DNA of 64,000 bases. Origin: Orobanche coerulescens (lineage: Eukaryota; Streptophyta; Magnoliopsida; Lamiales; Orobanchaceae). The stretch covers positions 102,080,501 to 102,144,500 of the forward strand of contig CM065815.1 in the NCBI GenBank assembly GCA_033398695.1, written 5' to 3'. How positions within the stretch are numbered: position 1 is the stretch's first letter; every line of letters starts with the position of its first letter. The notes under the pieces were generated by a model. That model had not been told where the DNA came from. It saw only the letters and a program-made list of their open reading frames with translations, and ran no database searches. The position numbers and the translations under genes are program-made. This document shows positions 1-11,121 of this stretch, piece after piece.

Positions 1-69
1 GCCGCACCATATGGAGATCCTTCAAAGTCTTCACATCACATGTGGAGAAAATCAAATGGAGAAGATTTT
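1..69 (+). repeat. 5' LTR of B, first visible piece
   Basis: Bases 1-69 match B's own 3' LTR starting near 6834 and continue seamlessly at 4378 once element A and its duplicated ATTTT (65-69 and 4373-4377) are removed. Confidence 0.92.
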
Positions 70-1508
70 TGATACGAATTACGTATATAAGTGTACGTAA
101 AGTGTATGAAATACAACGGAAGATTATTACGTTTTTACAAGTATCAAAGTATCAACCAAAAATAAAAGGTGGTGGCCGAAATTATATGGTTTTCGGCCGT
201 GAGGTAGGATAGTGTATGTATTTGAATGTGTTTTATCGAATTAGACCCATAACTCGATAAAGATAATCTCTCCTCAAGACCTATTGAGAATTGATCAAGT
301 TATAATTCGAGACGCGTCGAAATAATAACCAAGGTTTTGTTGAACTCGTTCAACGTATATTTCAAGAGAAATACAATGTTATTAATTTTCAAGATGATTT
401 CAAAGGTTGAGGGTGAGGCTTATAAATAGCCTTAACAACTACAAATAAGTTCAAACAAGATCAAACAAGATCTCACAAGAAAACAAGCAAACAATAAACT
501 AATCTAACAACTTTGACAAAGATTGAAAACAAAGTCATGCTTGGTCTCTTCCTCTCCTTTTTGGACATGAGGTATCATCAAGAAGTGGATAACATCCTTC
601 TCATGTGATATCTTCTTGCAAGACTTCAACAAGGATAGAAAGTGAAAGCAACATGTTGGCATCTTCCTTTATGTGGTTCGGCCGATTTTCAAAGGAGTGG
701 GGTGAGCCAAAATCTCTATCCTTGATCTTATTATGGTGGACTTTGAAAAATGAAGGCAAAGTTGAAAGTAGTGGGGACAAAGATCCTTCATGGATCCTTC
801 ATCAAATCGGCCGAAATCTCCCCTATTATGGCCGATTTTTATGTATGCATGAACATGCATACGTATGCATGTTTTGATATGTCTAAGTAATCCCGGTTCC
901 GATTATTAAGATAATTCCCATTTCCTTTTTTTTTTCTCGCCGAAGTACGTGGGCGCATGTGCATGCAACGTGGTATCGTCACCTACATCAATTCTTACTT
1001 CGTTTGGAGATGTCGTAATCGCATCAAGTTCAAAGGTGGGGACAAAATCTCTCCCATGTGATACTTGACAAGGACAACAAAAATCAAGCTTCCATCCACT
1101 TGGTTTGGCCGAATTATTGAAGTGTGGAGGGACCCAAGCATTATAGTGGACTTTGAAAATGAAGTCTTGAAACTAGAAGAGACCAAAATCCTCATGATTT
1201 TGGACCAAATATGATGCTGTCGGTTTTGTCATTTCTGGGATCCAATGGGTCCGAATTTGGTCCTATGGTCTCATAAGATTTGTAGCTCTATTTATTAACT
1301 TTCCATGGCCACTTGAATCACCTGAATCGGATTTCGGATGAGAAAGTTATGGGCAAAATACTAAAACTGCTACGAAGTCGTCGTGCGCGCGAGAATTGGT
1401 AATTTGTACATGTATTTTGCATGAGGATTTTATGTATGTCTGCGACTCAATCAAGCTTGGTCGGATAGTCTTCTTTTTGTATTTGATGATGTTGACCGAT
1501 TCGTATCA
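70..1508 (-). repeat. 3' LTR of element A
   Basis: On the minus strand it begins TGATACGAATCGG and ends ATTCGTATCA. A TATA-like stretch (near 419-429 on the plus strand, reverse orientation) precedes the U5 hairpin module at 233-321. It differs from the 5' copy at scattered sites, including a run of T near 928-942. The polypurine tract abuts at 1509 onward. Confidence 0.93.
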
Positions 1509-2848
1509 TACCCTCCCCCTTTCAAAGGATTTGACCTCAAATCCAGATTTTGAACTTTTTTTTTATTTTGTGATGTAAGACTTGACTTGTAGTTCATTGG
1601 ATGCTCGGTCTTAATCACATCATTCCCTTCTTTTTCAAGAAGATTCATTCTTGATTCTAATGCCCGAAAGAAGGGTTGATACTCTGGATATGGTTGCACT
1701 CCTCCCGGTTTGAAGATGTAATTTCCGTCCATAATGTTGATTTTAACTTGTGATTGCGTATCCAAAAGGACAACATGCAAAATGGAAACAAACGACATAC
1801 CTAGGAGTCTTTCATTCCCCTTAATGGAATCCCGAAAAGATGATTTATGGTTTAACGGAGTAATTTCCAACTCCTGTGCTAAGTGAACACAAATCGCGTT
1901 CTCACTCGCTTCAATAATGAATTCGTCCCTTACTATTTTCCGATTATACGCAGCCACGCTGCTTTCAGGTTGGTCGGTGTCAAGAACTGTATCAACAAGA
2001 ACAAATGGATTAGGACCCTCCAGTTCTTTGACAATAATTGAAACAACCTTGTGTGGAATATAACAAGGCGGTCTTTGTTCGATTAGTTCGCTTTGCACAA
2101 CCACACCATTATCTCGGGTCTCCTTAAGCACCCGCATGTGTACATGCTCACCTTCAAAAATGGGAAGCTCAAGATCAATTATGGGCTCCTCTTTGTCATC
2201 TGATTCTGTATCAAATATTGGCGGTCCATCATAACCCGATCCACTTTCCATTTTAATATTATCGGTCTCCTTGAATAATGTCTCATCAAAAATTAACCCA
2301 CTAAGCTCGTTTCGTACCGCAACAAAGTCATACGACCCACTTTGCTCCGATAGGGCAGCTCGACTCCAACCATCGTCTTCTTTGTCATCAAAAAATGCCA
2401 CAGGAAATTCTGTCATATCAAAGTCGTCAGTGACAAAGAGTTCATCTTCAAGATTAGCTGTTTTAGAAAGCATAAAGTCGTGATCTTGTTTCGCGTTTGG
2501 GATAAATTTTCTGGCGAAACATTTCCTGAATTTTTGCCAATCTCTGATTTTTGGCTTACGTTGTTGTGAACGGATCGCTTTGGGCTTTTGCCACCAGACG
2601 GCGGCGCTACCGCGGAGGCGCCTTGCCACCAATGAAACGCGGCGGTTGATCGGGGCAGCCTTGAAGTCCGAGTGCTCCTCACAGGCACAGAGCCAATCTA
2701 TGCACGCATCTGGATTACTATATCCATGAAACTCGGGCATGCTGCGGAATTTAGCCAAGAAATCAATATCGTTGGTGTCGTCTCTGCGTCTGGCTTGCGT
2801 TAGTGCGTCACGGAGTTTCATCAAGAAATCGAGATCGGAGAAATCCAT
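1451..2848 (-). CDS. Gag-like protein of non-autonomous element A (about 465 aa)
   Basis: This is an uninterrupted frame and the only gene of element A. I place the start at MDFSDLDF (codon at 2848), because B and F start the same way and N's Gag begins with the related MDLNDADF. The frame is open further upstream to the PBS. Residues about 30-115 resemble the plant retrotransposon Gag capsid domain: a PDACIDWL block, then AAVWWQK and IRDWQKFRK. An acidic linker rich in D/E follows. There is no CCHC knuckle, protease or RT. The last codons (LRSNPLKGGGYDT and about 15 more) cross the polypurine tract and end inside the LTR, as in the pol genes of the autonomous families. It is inferred to make particles that borrow another element's enzymes. 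Confidence 0.82.
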   Translation of the reverse strand: MDFSDLDFLMKLRDALTQARRRDDTNDIDFLAKFRSMPEFHGYSNPDACIDWLCACEEHSDFKAAPINRRVSLVARRLRGSAAVWWQKPKAIRSQQRKPKIRDWQKFRKCFARKFIPNAKQDHDFMLSKTANLEDELFVTDDFDMTEFPVAFFDDKEDDGWSRAALSEQSGSYDFVAVRNELSGLIFDETLFKETDNIKMESGSGYDGPPIFDTESDDKEEPIIDLELPIFEGEHVHMRVLKETRDNGVVVQSELIEQRPPCYIPHKVVSIIVKELEGPNPFVLVDTVLDTDQPESSVAAYNRKIVRDEFIIEASENAICVHLAQELEITPLNHKSSFRDSIKGNERLLGMSFVSILHVVLLDTQSQVKINIMDGNYIFKPGGVQPYPEYQPFFRALESRMNLLEKEGNDVIKTEHPMNYKSSLTSQNKKKVQNLDLRSNPLKGGGYDTNRSTSSNTKRRLSDQA

Positions 2849-2936
2849 AACAAGAGAGTCAAGAGATAATTTTTTTTGACAAGAAATAGTTGAATAAATC
2901 GCCCAAGGAGATGACATTGGGCTCTGATACCACTTA

Positions 2937-4372
2937 TGATACGAATTACGTATATAAGTGTATGTAAAGCGTATGAAATACAACGGAAGATTATTACGTT
3001 TTTACAAGTATCAAAGTATCAACCAAAAATAAAAGGTGGTGGCCGAAATTATATGGTTTTCGGCCGTGAGGTAGGATAGTGTATGGATTTGAATGTGTTT
3101 TATCGAATTAGACCTATAACTCGATAAAGATAATCTCTCCTCAAGACCTATTGAGAATTGATCAAGTTATAATTCGAGACGCGTCGAAATAATAACCAAG
3201 GTTTTGTTGAACTCGTTCAACGTATATTTCAAGAGAAATACAATGTTATTAATTTTCAAGATGATTTCAAAGGTTGAGGGTGAGGCTTATAAATAGCCTT
3301 AACAACTACAAATAAGTTCAAACAAGATCAAACAAGATCTCACAAGAAAACAAGCAAACAATAAACTAATCTAACAACTTTGACAAAGATTGAAAACAAA
3401 GTCATGCTTGGTCTCTTCCTCTCCTTTTTGGATGTGAGGTATCATCAAGAAGTGGATAACATCCTTCTCATGTGATATCTTCTTGCAAGACTTCAACAAG
3501 GATAGAAAGTGAAAGCAACATGTTGGCATCTTCCTTCATGTGGTTCGGCCGATTTTCAAAGGGGTGGGGTGAGCCAAAATCTCTATCCTTGATCTTATTA
3601 TGGTGGACTTTGAAAAATGAAGGCAAAGTTGAAAGTAGTGGGGACAAAGATCCTTCATGGATCCTTCATCAAATCGGCCGAAATCTCCCCTATTATGGCC
3701 GATTTTTATGTATGCATGAACATGCATACGTATGCATGTTTTGATATGTCTAAGTAATCCCGGATCCGATTATTAAGATAGTTCCCATGTCCGCTTTTGT
3801 TTTCTCGCCGAAGTACGTGGGCGCATGTGCATGCAACGTGGTATCGTCACCTACATCAATTCTTACTTCGTTTGGAGATGTCGTAATCGCATCAAGTTCA
3901 AAGGTGGGGATAAAATCTCTCCCATGTGATACTTGACAAGGACAACAAAAATCAAGCTTCCATCCACTTGGTTTGGCCGAATTATTGAAGTGTGGAGGGA
4001 CCCAAGCATTGTAGTGGACTTTGAAAATGAAGTCTTGAAACTAGAAGAGACAAAAATCCTCATGATTTTGGACCAAATATGATGCTGTCGGTTTTGTCAT
4101 TTCTGGGATCCAATGGGTCCGAATTTGGTCCTATGGTCTCATAAGATTTGTAGCTCTCTTTCTTAGCTTTCCATGGCCACTTGAATCACCTGAATCGGAT
4201 TTCGGACGAGAAAGTTATGGGCAAAATACTAAAATCACTGAAGTCGTCAGGCGCGAGAATTGGTACTTTGTCCATGTATTTTGCATGAGGATTTTATGTA
4301 TGTCTGCGACTCAATTAAGCTTGGTCGGATAATCTTCTTTTTGTATTTGATGATGTTGACCGATTCGTATCA
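2937..4372 (-). repeat. 5' LTR of element A
   Basis: It pairs with 70-1508. On its PBS side, TGGTATCAGAGCC (minus strand, 2920-2932) lies four bases inside the element. The U5 hairpin module is at 3100-3188. An internal stretch at 3750-3892 encodes a relic of the LTR tail (YFGEK, then a GTILIIG-like end and a stop). No independent gene is supported. Confidence 0.93.
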
Positions 4373-4377
4373 ATTTT

Positions 4378-4936
4378 GGTTCATGCCTACATTTTTCAAA
4401 GTCTTACAAGAAAATCAAATGGAGAAGATTTTGGTTCCCTCCTCACCTTATGGCCGTGAATGAAGCAAGAGACAAGCCTTAGTAGATTGATTTGTTTAAT
4501 TTTAATCTTGATTTCCTTTGCTTTATCAAAGTCTTGTTTATTTTGTTTGATTTTGTTTGATCTTGTGTAATCATGTAAACTTAGTATATATATGCCACAT
4601 TTGGCATGTTATAACACATCTTGAAGTTTAAAAATGAAATACACTTTGTATGTATTCTTGTTGAATGATTTTCAGCAACACCTTGATTATAATTCGACGC
4701 GTCTTCGAGTTGTAATTTAATCGGTTCTCAATAGGTCTTGAGGAGAGATTGCCTTATCAAACTATAGGTCTAGTTTGATAAATCACTTTCATATTATTCT
4801 TGTTTACGTAAGCCGAATTGCCCTACTTTCGGTTAATTCTTACGAGTGTTACACATATCGAGTGTTGTGAGGTTAAAAGATATTTCCGCTGCATTACCGG
4901 CGAATTTACGTCCAACTTAATATGTAATTCGTATCA
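4378..4936 (+). repeat. 5' LTR of B, remainder, followed by PBS
   Basis: It continues from base 69 after the element A insertion and ends GTAATTCGTATCA. The PBS TGGTATCGGAGCC is at 4941-4953, four bases after the LTR. The U5 hairpin module is at 4693-4781, with perfect Watson-Crick pairing in the third hairpin. Confidence 0.93.
4693..4781 (+). promoter_or_regulatory. U5 three-hairpin module, element B copy
   Basis: The CGCGT loop hairpin is at 4693-4709, the first TAGGTC hairpin at 4725-4744, and the second at 4754-4781 with arms TTATCAAACTA and TAGTTTGATAA. A C-G pair stands where N has T-A. Confidence 0.7.
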
Positions 4937-5020
4937 TTAGTGGTATCGGAGCCAAGGTTATTTCCTTGTCGAAATTTTCTTGGCGATTTCTTATTAAAAC
5001 TATCTCGTGACTTTCTTATC

Positions 5021-6342
5021 ATGGATTTTTCTGATGTTGATTTCATGGAGAAACTCCGTGAGGCACTACACAACTTACAAGAGCCACATTTTCGAGCTAG
5101 AAGAGGAGGATATGACGCACATTCACCACGTCATTCAGATGAATTTAAATTAAATGAACTTTCGAAATTCATTGGAGGTACCGATCCAGAAGCATGCGTT
5201 GATTGGCTTCACGCCTGTGAGGATATTCTCAACCGCCAGTCGATTCCAGTCGACCGCCGAGTTTCATTGGCGATGAAATGCCTACGTGGCCGCGCCGCCG
5301 TCTGGTGGCAAAAACTGAAACAGTCTCGTTCACGACAACGTAAGCCTAAAATCAGAGATTGACAAAAATTCAGGATATATTTCGCCAGAAAATTTATCCC
5401 AAACGCGAAACAAGATCAAGACTTTATGCTTTCTGAAACGGCTAATCTTGAAGATGAACTCATTGTCACTGCCGACTTTGATATGACAGAGTTTCCTGCG
5501 GCATTTTCTGATGACAAAGAAGACGATAGTTGGAGTCGAGTTGCCCTATCGGAGCAAAGTGGGTCGTATGACTTTGTTGCGGTACGAAATGAGCTTAGTG
5601 GATTAATTTTTGATGAGACATTATTCAAGGAGCCCGATAATATTAAAATGGAAAGTGGATCGGGTTATGATGGACCGCCAATATTTGATACAGAATCAGA
5701 TGACAAAGAGGAACCCATAATTGATCTTGAGCTTCCCATTTTTGAAGGTAAGCGTATACACATGCGGGTGCTTAAGGAGACCCGAGATAATAACGTGGTT
5801 GTGCAAAGCGAACTAATCGAACAAAGACCGCCTTGTTATATTCCGCGCAAGGTTGTTTCAATTATTGTCAAAGAAATGGAGGGTCCTAATCCATTTGTTC
5901 TTGTTGATCCAGTTTTTGACACCGACCAACGTGAAAGCAGTATGGCTGCGTATAATCGGAAAATAGTAAGGGACGAATTCATTATAGAAGGGAGTGAGGA
6001 TGCGATTTGTGTTCACTTAGCACAGGAGTTGGAAATTACTCCATTAAGCCATAAATCATCTTTTCGGGATTCCATTAAAAGGAATGGAAGACTCCTAGGT
6101 ATGTCGTTTGTTTCCATTTTGCATGTTGTCCTTTTGGATACGCAATCACAAGTTAAAGTCAACATTATGGACGAAAATTACATCTTCAAACCAGGAGAGT
6201 GCAACCATATCCGGAGCACCAACCCTTCTTTTGGGCATTAGAATCAAGAATGAATCTTCTTGAAAAAGAAGGGAATGATGTGATCAAGACCGAGCATCCA
6301 ATGAACTACAAGTCAAGTCTTACATCACAAAATAAAAAATAA
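5021..6342 (+). pseudogene. Gag-like gene of element B, broken by one stop and one frameshift
   Basis: It is homologous along its length to the gag-like ORF of A and starts MDFSDVDF. It has the AAVWWQK capsid signature near residue 90 and the same acidic linker. A single TGG-to-TGA change makes a stop at 5360-5362, after which the same frame is open to about 6195. There, loss of one base relative to A shifts the frame (premature end at 6241). The original frame then runs to a TAA at 6340-6342, just before the polypurine tract. It lacks CCHC, protease and RT. The two lesions look recent because the rest is well preserved. An upstream in-frame ATG at 4940 overlaps the PBS and is unlikely to be the start. 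Confidence 0.85.
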
Positions 6343-6400
6343 AAAAAATAAAAAGTTCAAATCTGGATTTGAGGTCAAATCCCTTGAAAGGGGGAGGGTA

Positions 6401-7459
6401 TGATACGAATCGGTCAACATCATCAAATACAAAAAGAAGATTATCCGACCAAGATGGATTGAGTCGCAGGCGTACATAAAATCCTCATGCAAATTACACG
6501 GACAAATTACCAATTCTCGCGCGCACGACGACTTCGTAGCAGTTTTAGTATTTTGGCCATAACTTACTCGTACGAAATCCGATTCAGGTGATTCAAGTGG
6601 CCATGGAAAGCTAAGAAAGAGAGATATAAATCTTATGAAGACCATAGGACCAAATTCGGACCCATTGGATCCCAGAAATGACAAAACCGACAGCATCGGA
6701 TTTGGTCCAAAATCATGAAGATTTTGTCCCTTTATTTTTATTATTTTCCTTTTTAAAAGTCTTCATGTGTATCCACACCTTATCCCACATATTGAAAGAT
6801 ACATTCCACCCCCACATCACTTCATATTTCGTCCGCACCATATGGAGATCCTTCAAAGTCTTCACATTACATGTGGAGAAAATCAAATGGAGAAGATTTT
6901 GGTTCATGCCTACATTTTTCAAAGTCTTACAAGAAAATCAAATGGAGAAGATTTTGGTTCCCTCCTCACCTTATGGCCGTGAATGAAGCAAGAGACAAGC
7001 CTTAGTAGATTGATTTGTTTAATTTTAATCTTGATTTCCTTTGCTTTATCAAAGTCTTGTTTATTTTGTTTGATTTTGTTTGATCTTGTGTGATCATGTA
7101 AACTTAGTATATATATGCCACATTTGGAATGTTATAACACATCTTGAAGTTTAAAAATGAAATACACTTTGTATGTATTCTTGTTGAATGATTTTCAGCA
7201 ACACCTTGATTATAATTCGACGCGTCTTCGAGTTGTAATTTAATCGATTCTCAATAGGTCTTGAGGAGAGATTGCCTTATCAAACTATAGGTCTAGTTTG
7301 ATAAATCACTTTCATATTATTCTTGTTTACGTAAGCCGAATTGCCCTACTTTCGGTTAATTCTTACGAGTGTTACACATATCGAGTGTTGTGAGGTTAAA
7401 AGATATTTCCGCTGCATTACCGGTGAATTTACGTCCAACTTAATACGTAATTCGTATCA
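6401..7459 (+). repeat. 3' LTR of element B
   Basis: It starts TGATACGAATCGG directly after a G-rich polypurine tract and ends ATTCGTATCA. It contains the U5 hairpin module at 7216-7304. Its first codons continue the gag-like frame for about 25 residues. At 1059 bp it is shorter than A's LTR, lacking the block that carries A's tail relic. Confidence 0.93.
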
Positions 7460-9009
7460 TTGACGATGAGAAAAGGTGTAAGTATGCAATTCTCAAGTTG
7501 GGGAAAGGATCTTCACTTTGGTACGAAGGAATTAAAACACGAAGAGCTCGTGCGGGGAAAGAAAAGATCCGTTCGTGGGATTCATTAAAAAGAAAACTTC
7601 ATAAAAGATATGTACCAACATCACACCGGTTGTCCTTGTACAGGAAGATTGCAGATCTCATGAAGGAAAATTGAATGTCAGTGAATACATTGAGGAGTTT
7701 GAAAATCTGACCTTAATGGGAGAAATAGAGGAGAATGAGGAGCAGAAGATATTGCGATTCTTGCGTGGCTTGAACCGAAGCATAGCTAACTCGGTGGAAC
7801 TGTATCCATACGAGGACTTCGATACATTATGTGGGCTATGTGTGAAGTTAGAAGCTCAAAACAGGATGAAGCTGTATAAACCCGAGTTTCTAATCAAATT
7901 TGGAAACCCAAGTGGCGGTTCTAGTTCAACTACCAAGGCAACTGTACCGACTGCGGTCCCTGTTGTGATTCCTAAGACACCCTACGTACCGAAGGAGACG
8001 AGTCTAGCTAAAGTAAGATGTTTCAAATGTCAGGGGTTCGGGCATTATCAAAATGCTTGTCCGAACAAACGAGTGGTGACACTAAGGGAAGTTGTCACGA
8101 TCTGAGACGAATTGTTGGTTGAGGACGGAAAAGAAAGACTGGGGGACGTATTTGATTTCAACATGGAGGACGAAGAAGGAAAAGAATGTGAGGCTTACGA
8201 TGCTCCGAATTACGATACAGCCTTGGTTCTTCGCACCTTGCAAGCCAAGTCGGTTCCGAGCGAGTCAGAACAACGGGACCAAATATTCCATACAAAGTGT
8301 CAAGTTGGAGATAAGTCGTGTAGTTTGATTATCGACGAAGGGAGTTGCACCAACATAGCTTCGAGTGAAATGGTGACGAAGCTTGGACTAACCACCACAA
8401 CTCACCCTAAGCCATATGATTTACATTGGCTTGATGACGGAAGTAAGGTGAGGGTTTCGAAGCAAGTTCGGGTCGGATTGGCAATGGATTCATAGCGTGA
8501 TGAGATATTATGTGATGTGATTCCAATGGATGCTTGTCACGTACTCTTGGGACGCCCTTGGTTATTTGATAGGGATGTTTTGCATCGGGGAAGGAGCAAC
8601 GAATACGAGTTGCGAGATAAGGGAAAGAAGATCGTGTTGAAGCCGATGTCACCCCACGCTATCCGTTCCATGAGTGCCAAATGAGGGGAGAAACCGAACC
8701 TCACCATGTTCGCTAGCGAAAAGGGAAGTTGAACACGCTATGGAGAGTGGTGAGCGTGTTTACATGCTGGTGATAAAGGAGACTCAAGATTATTTCGTGG
8801 AAGCAAAAAACGAGGATATAGTGGCCGACTTATTACATGAATTCGCGGATGTCTTCCCTGAAGAATTGCCGTCGGGTTTGCCGCCAATTCGTGGAATTGA
8901 GCATCAAATCGACCTTATACCAGGTGCACCTCTTCCGAATAAAGCTGCCTATAGGTGTAATCCCGAGGAAACAAAGGAACTTCAGAAGCATATTGAAGAA
9001 CTAATGAGC
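7460..9009 (+). pseudogene. Element C: gag-protease-RT-start fragment (family R3)
   Basis: The translated pieces are near-identical in order and sequence to element N: Gag capsid (KYAILKLGKG), the EYIEEFENLTLMGEIEENEE block, a CCHC knuckle (CFKCQGFGHYQNAC) near 8020-8065, the protease core (residues like IDEGSCTNIAS; N has IDGGS) near 8330, and the [19 protein letters not shown] entry into RT near 8880. It is broken by an indel near 7665, stops at 8102-8104 (CGA to TGA) and near 8493, and an indel near 8715. The 5' part lies left of B outside the window. Element E enters at 9010, exactly at the start of RT. It is the outermost host of the nest. Confidence 0.87.
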
Positions 9010-9076
9010 TGATACGGAATTGACTAGTCCGAATAAAGAAAACGAAGCAAGGTTCGACGTAAATGGCCTTACAACG
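9010..9076 (+). repeat. LTR of element E, first piece (family R4)
   Basis: It begins TGATACGGAATTGACTAG, matching F's LTR start at 15674. Its reading frame gives the LTR tail (RFDV, then TFLGEKTD across the D insertion). It is interrupted by element D after CAACG and resumes at 14993. Confidence 0.85.
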
Positions 9077-9913
9077 TGATACGAATTACGTATAAAATAC
9101 GTATGAAATACAACGGAAGATTATTATGTCTTGACAACTATCAAAGTATCACTCGAAAATTACAAGGGGTGGCCGAATTTGAATGGGGTTCGGCCGTGAG
9201 GTAGTATGATATACGGATTTTGATGTGTTTTATCGAACTAGACCTATAACTCGATAAAGGTAATCTCTTCCCAAGACCTATTGAGAATTGATCAAGTTAA
9301 AATCTCGAGACGCGTCGAAACAATAACTACAGTTTTGTTGAACTCGTTCAACGTATATTTCAAAGAAATACAAGGTTTATTAATATTCAAGATGATTTAC
9401 AAATATCACAAGTACTACTATATATAGTAGTTTCCAACCGTAAGAAAATACAACAAAACGAGAAATGAAACTTCCTATCTTGCTACAATTCGGCCGAAAT
9501 ATCCAAGGACAAGATACCAAGTATCTTGGTTTTATTAGGTGATGGTGACATGAAGAAATCTTTGATGAATCTTGGTTTTATTAGGTGATGGTGACATGAA
9601 GAAGATATTTGATGAAAGTCTTCATCAAATCTCATGCTTGGGCCGATTTTGTAGTGAGGTGGGGAAGGAGAAATCTCTTCATGCATCTTGACAAATCATG
9701 AGTCCCTTTCAAGCATGATATGGCCGATTTTTCATGCTTTCGGACCAATTCCGTCGCCGAATTTTACGTTACTCGATTCCGATTAACAACGTAATTCCAA
9801 TCCGCGTGTTCTTTTCTCCCAAGTATAATGATGCATGGCCATGCGAATTTGCATCGTCGTGGATGTCGATTTTTATTGGAGCTTCTTCGATTGGAATATT
9901 AGATATCGTATCA
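9077..9913 (-). repeat. 3' LTR of element D
   Basis: On the minus strand it runs TGATACGATATC... to ATTCGTATCA. It contains the U5 module at 9230-9319, an 18-bp palindromic TATA at 9414-9431, a TTCGGCCGAA palindrome at 9489-9498, and a 46-bp tandem duplication at 9523-9614. The integrase tail frame ends inside it at 9769. Confidence 0.94.
9523..9614. repeat. Tandem duplication of 46 bp in D's U3
   Basis: Two adjacent copies (9523-9568 and 9569-9614) contain ATCTTGGTTTTATTAGGTG. The same duplication is in the other LTR of D at about 14596-14687, so it predates this insertion. Confidence 0.85.
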
Positions 9914-11121
9914 TTCCCTCCTTCTTTGAAAGGAATTGACCTCAATTCCGTAATGCCATCGTCGTCAAGGTAAGGCGAGAGATCACCTACGTTGAAAGTC
10001 ACGTGTACTCCGTATTCGCGGAAGTTCGACTTTGTAGGCGTTGTCGCTCACTTTTCCCACAATTTTGTACGGACCTTCGGCTCTCGGCATTAATTTGTTC
10101 TTTCGTTTGCTTGGGAATCTTTCTTTTCTCAAATGTATCCAAACTAAGTCGCCAACATCAAATAATCTCGCTTTTTTATTTTTGTTCGACTTCCGTTTGT
10201 AAATTTCATTCACTTCTTTAATCCGTTCCCGTATCTTTTCATGTAACTTCATCATTGATTTGAGTTTTGATTCGGCGTCTTTGTGAACCAATTCGCTTCG
10301 GCAAGGGAATCAAATCCAATGGCATGTGCGGATTTATTCCGTATACTACTTCAAAAGGTGAATGGGCCGTGGAGAAGCCGGGTGATCGGTTGTATGCGAA
10401 TTCCGCATGTGCAAGTTTAACGTCCCAATCCTTTTGTGTTTTATTCACCAATCCTCGCGATAATGCTCCCAAGGTTCGATTAGTCACCTCGGTCTGTCCA
10501 TCGGTTTGTGGGTGATGTGAAGTACTGAATAGGAGTTTAGTACCCACTTTTCTCCATAAAGTATTCCAGAAGTAACTCAGAAATTTAGAATCTCGATCCG
10601 ACACGATAGTTTTGGAACTCCGTGTAAACGAACTACTTCGGAAGTACAAGTCCGCCACATTGCTTGCATCATCGGTTTGTGGCATGCTATAAAGTGAGCC
10701 ATTTTCGAAAACGGTCGACGACCACCATGATCGAGTCTTTGCCTCGTTGAGTACGAGGTAAAGCCACAATAAAATCCATCGAGACATCCTCCCATGGTCG
10801 TGGTATTGGCAACGGCATGTATGTACTTGGCTTGAACGAACTTTTCATCATGTGACAAGTGACGCATTTACTCACGATTGTGCTTACATCACCATACATC
10901 TTTGGCCAAAAGAAATGTTCTTTTAGCACCTCTACGGTCTTGGCCGAGCCGAAATGACCGGCTAGTCCTCCTCCGTGCGCCTCCCGAACTAGCAATTCCC
11001 GAATTGTATGTCTCGGCACACATAATTTATTTCCCTTGAAAAGAAAGCCATCCTGTAAAACAAATTCTTCGTACGGGGCCGTTTTACAACGGTTAAAAAT
11101 TTCCCAAGTCCAAATCGTCAC
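9769..11121 (-). pseudogene. Element D integrase with LTR-encoded tail, frameshifted
   Basis: Frames on the minus strand give the zinc-binding N-terminus ([11 protein letters not shown]... CVTC), the catalytic core (SMDFIVALP, then [13 protein letters not shown], then [13 protein letters not shown], i.e. the D,D,E triad) and the C-terminal domain (GPYKIVGKVSDNAYKVELP, FNVGDLSPY). At least three indels split it (near 10240-10290, 10580-10690 and 10010). The final frame crosses the polypurine tract and continues 48 codons into the LTR, with the tail core YLGEKNTRIGITLLIG. The enzyme would insert the cDNA. This copy is dead. Confidence 0.85.

Larger units (their letters stand above)
70..4372 (-). 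mobile_element. Element A: complete Gag-only LTR retrotransposon (family R4), TSD ATTTT
   Basis: It has two LTRs of about 1.44 kb (70-1508 and 2937-4372) with TG...CA ends, a PBS next to the right-hand LTR, one long gag-like ORF and a polypurine tract next to the left-hand LTR, so it is read on the minus strand. The TSD is ATTTT at 65-69 and 4373-4377. It sits in the 5' LTR of B, an element of its own family. Total 4.3 kb. It has no pol, so reverse transcription must come from another element. Confidence 0.95.
1..7459 (+). mobile_element. Element B: Gag-only LTR retrotransposon (family R4), left end outside window
   Basis: The window opens inside the 5' LTR of B. That LTR is interrupted by element A (70-4372) and resumes at 4378. 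PBS, one gag-like reading frame, a polypurine tract (about 6386-6398) and a complete 3' LTR (6401-7459) follow. There is no protease, RT or integrase, so the element is non-autonomous (TR-GAG type). The sequence after the 3' LTR (TTGAC then gag codons) shows that B lies in the gag of element C. The left TSD is outside the window. Confidence 0.9.

Noticed and set aside
605..877. 90-aa ORF, also at 3472-3744
   Set aside because: It lies antisense within A's two LTRs. The duplication is the LTR pair, with no homology or codon signal.
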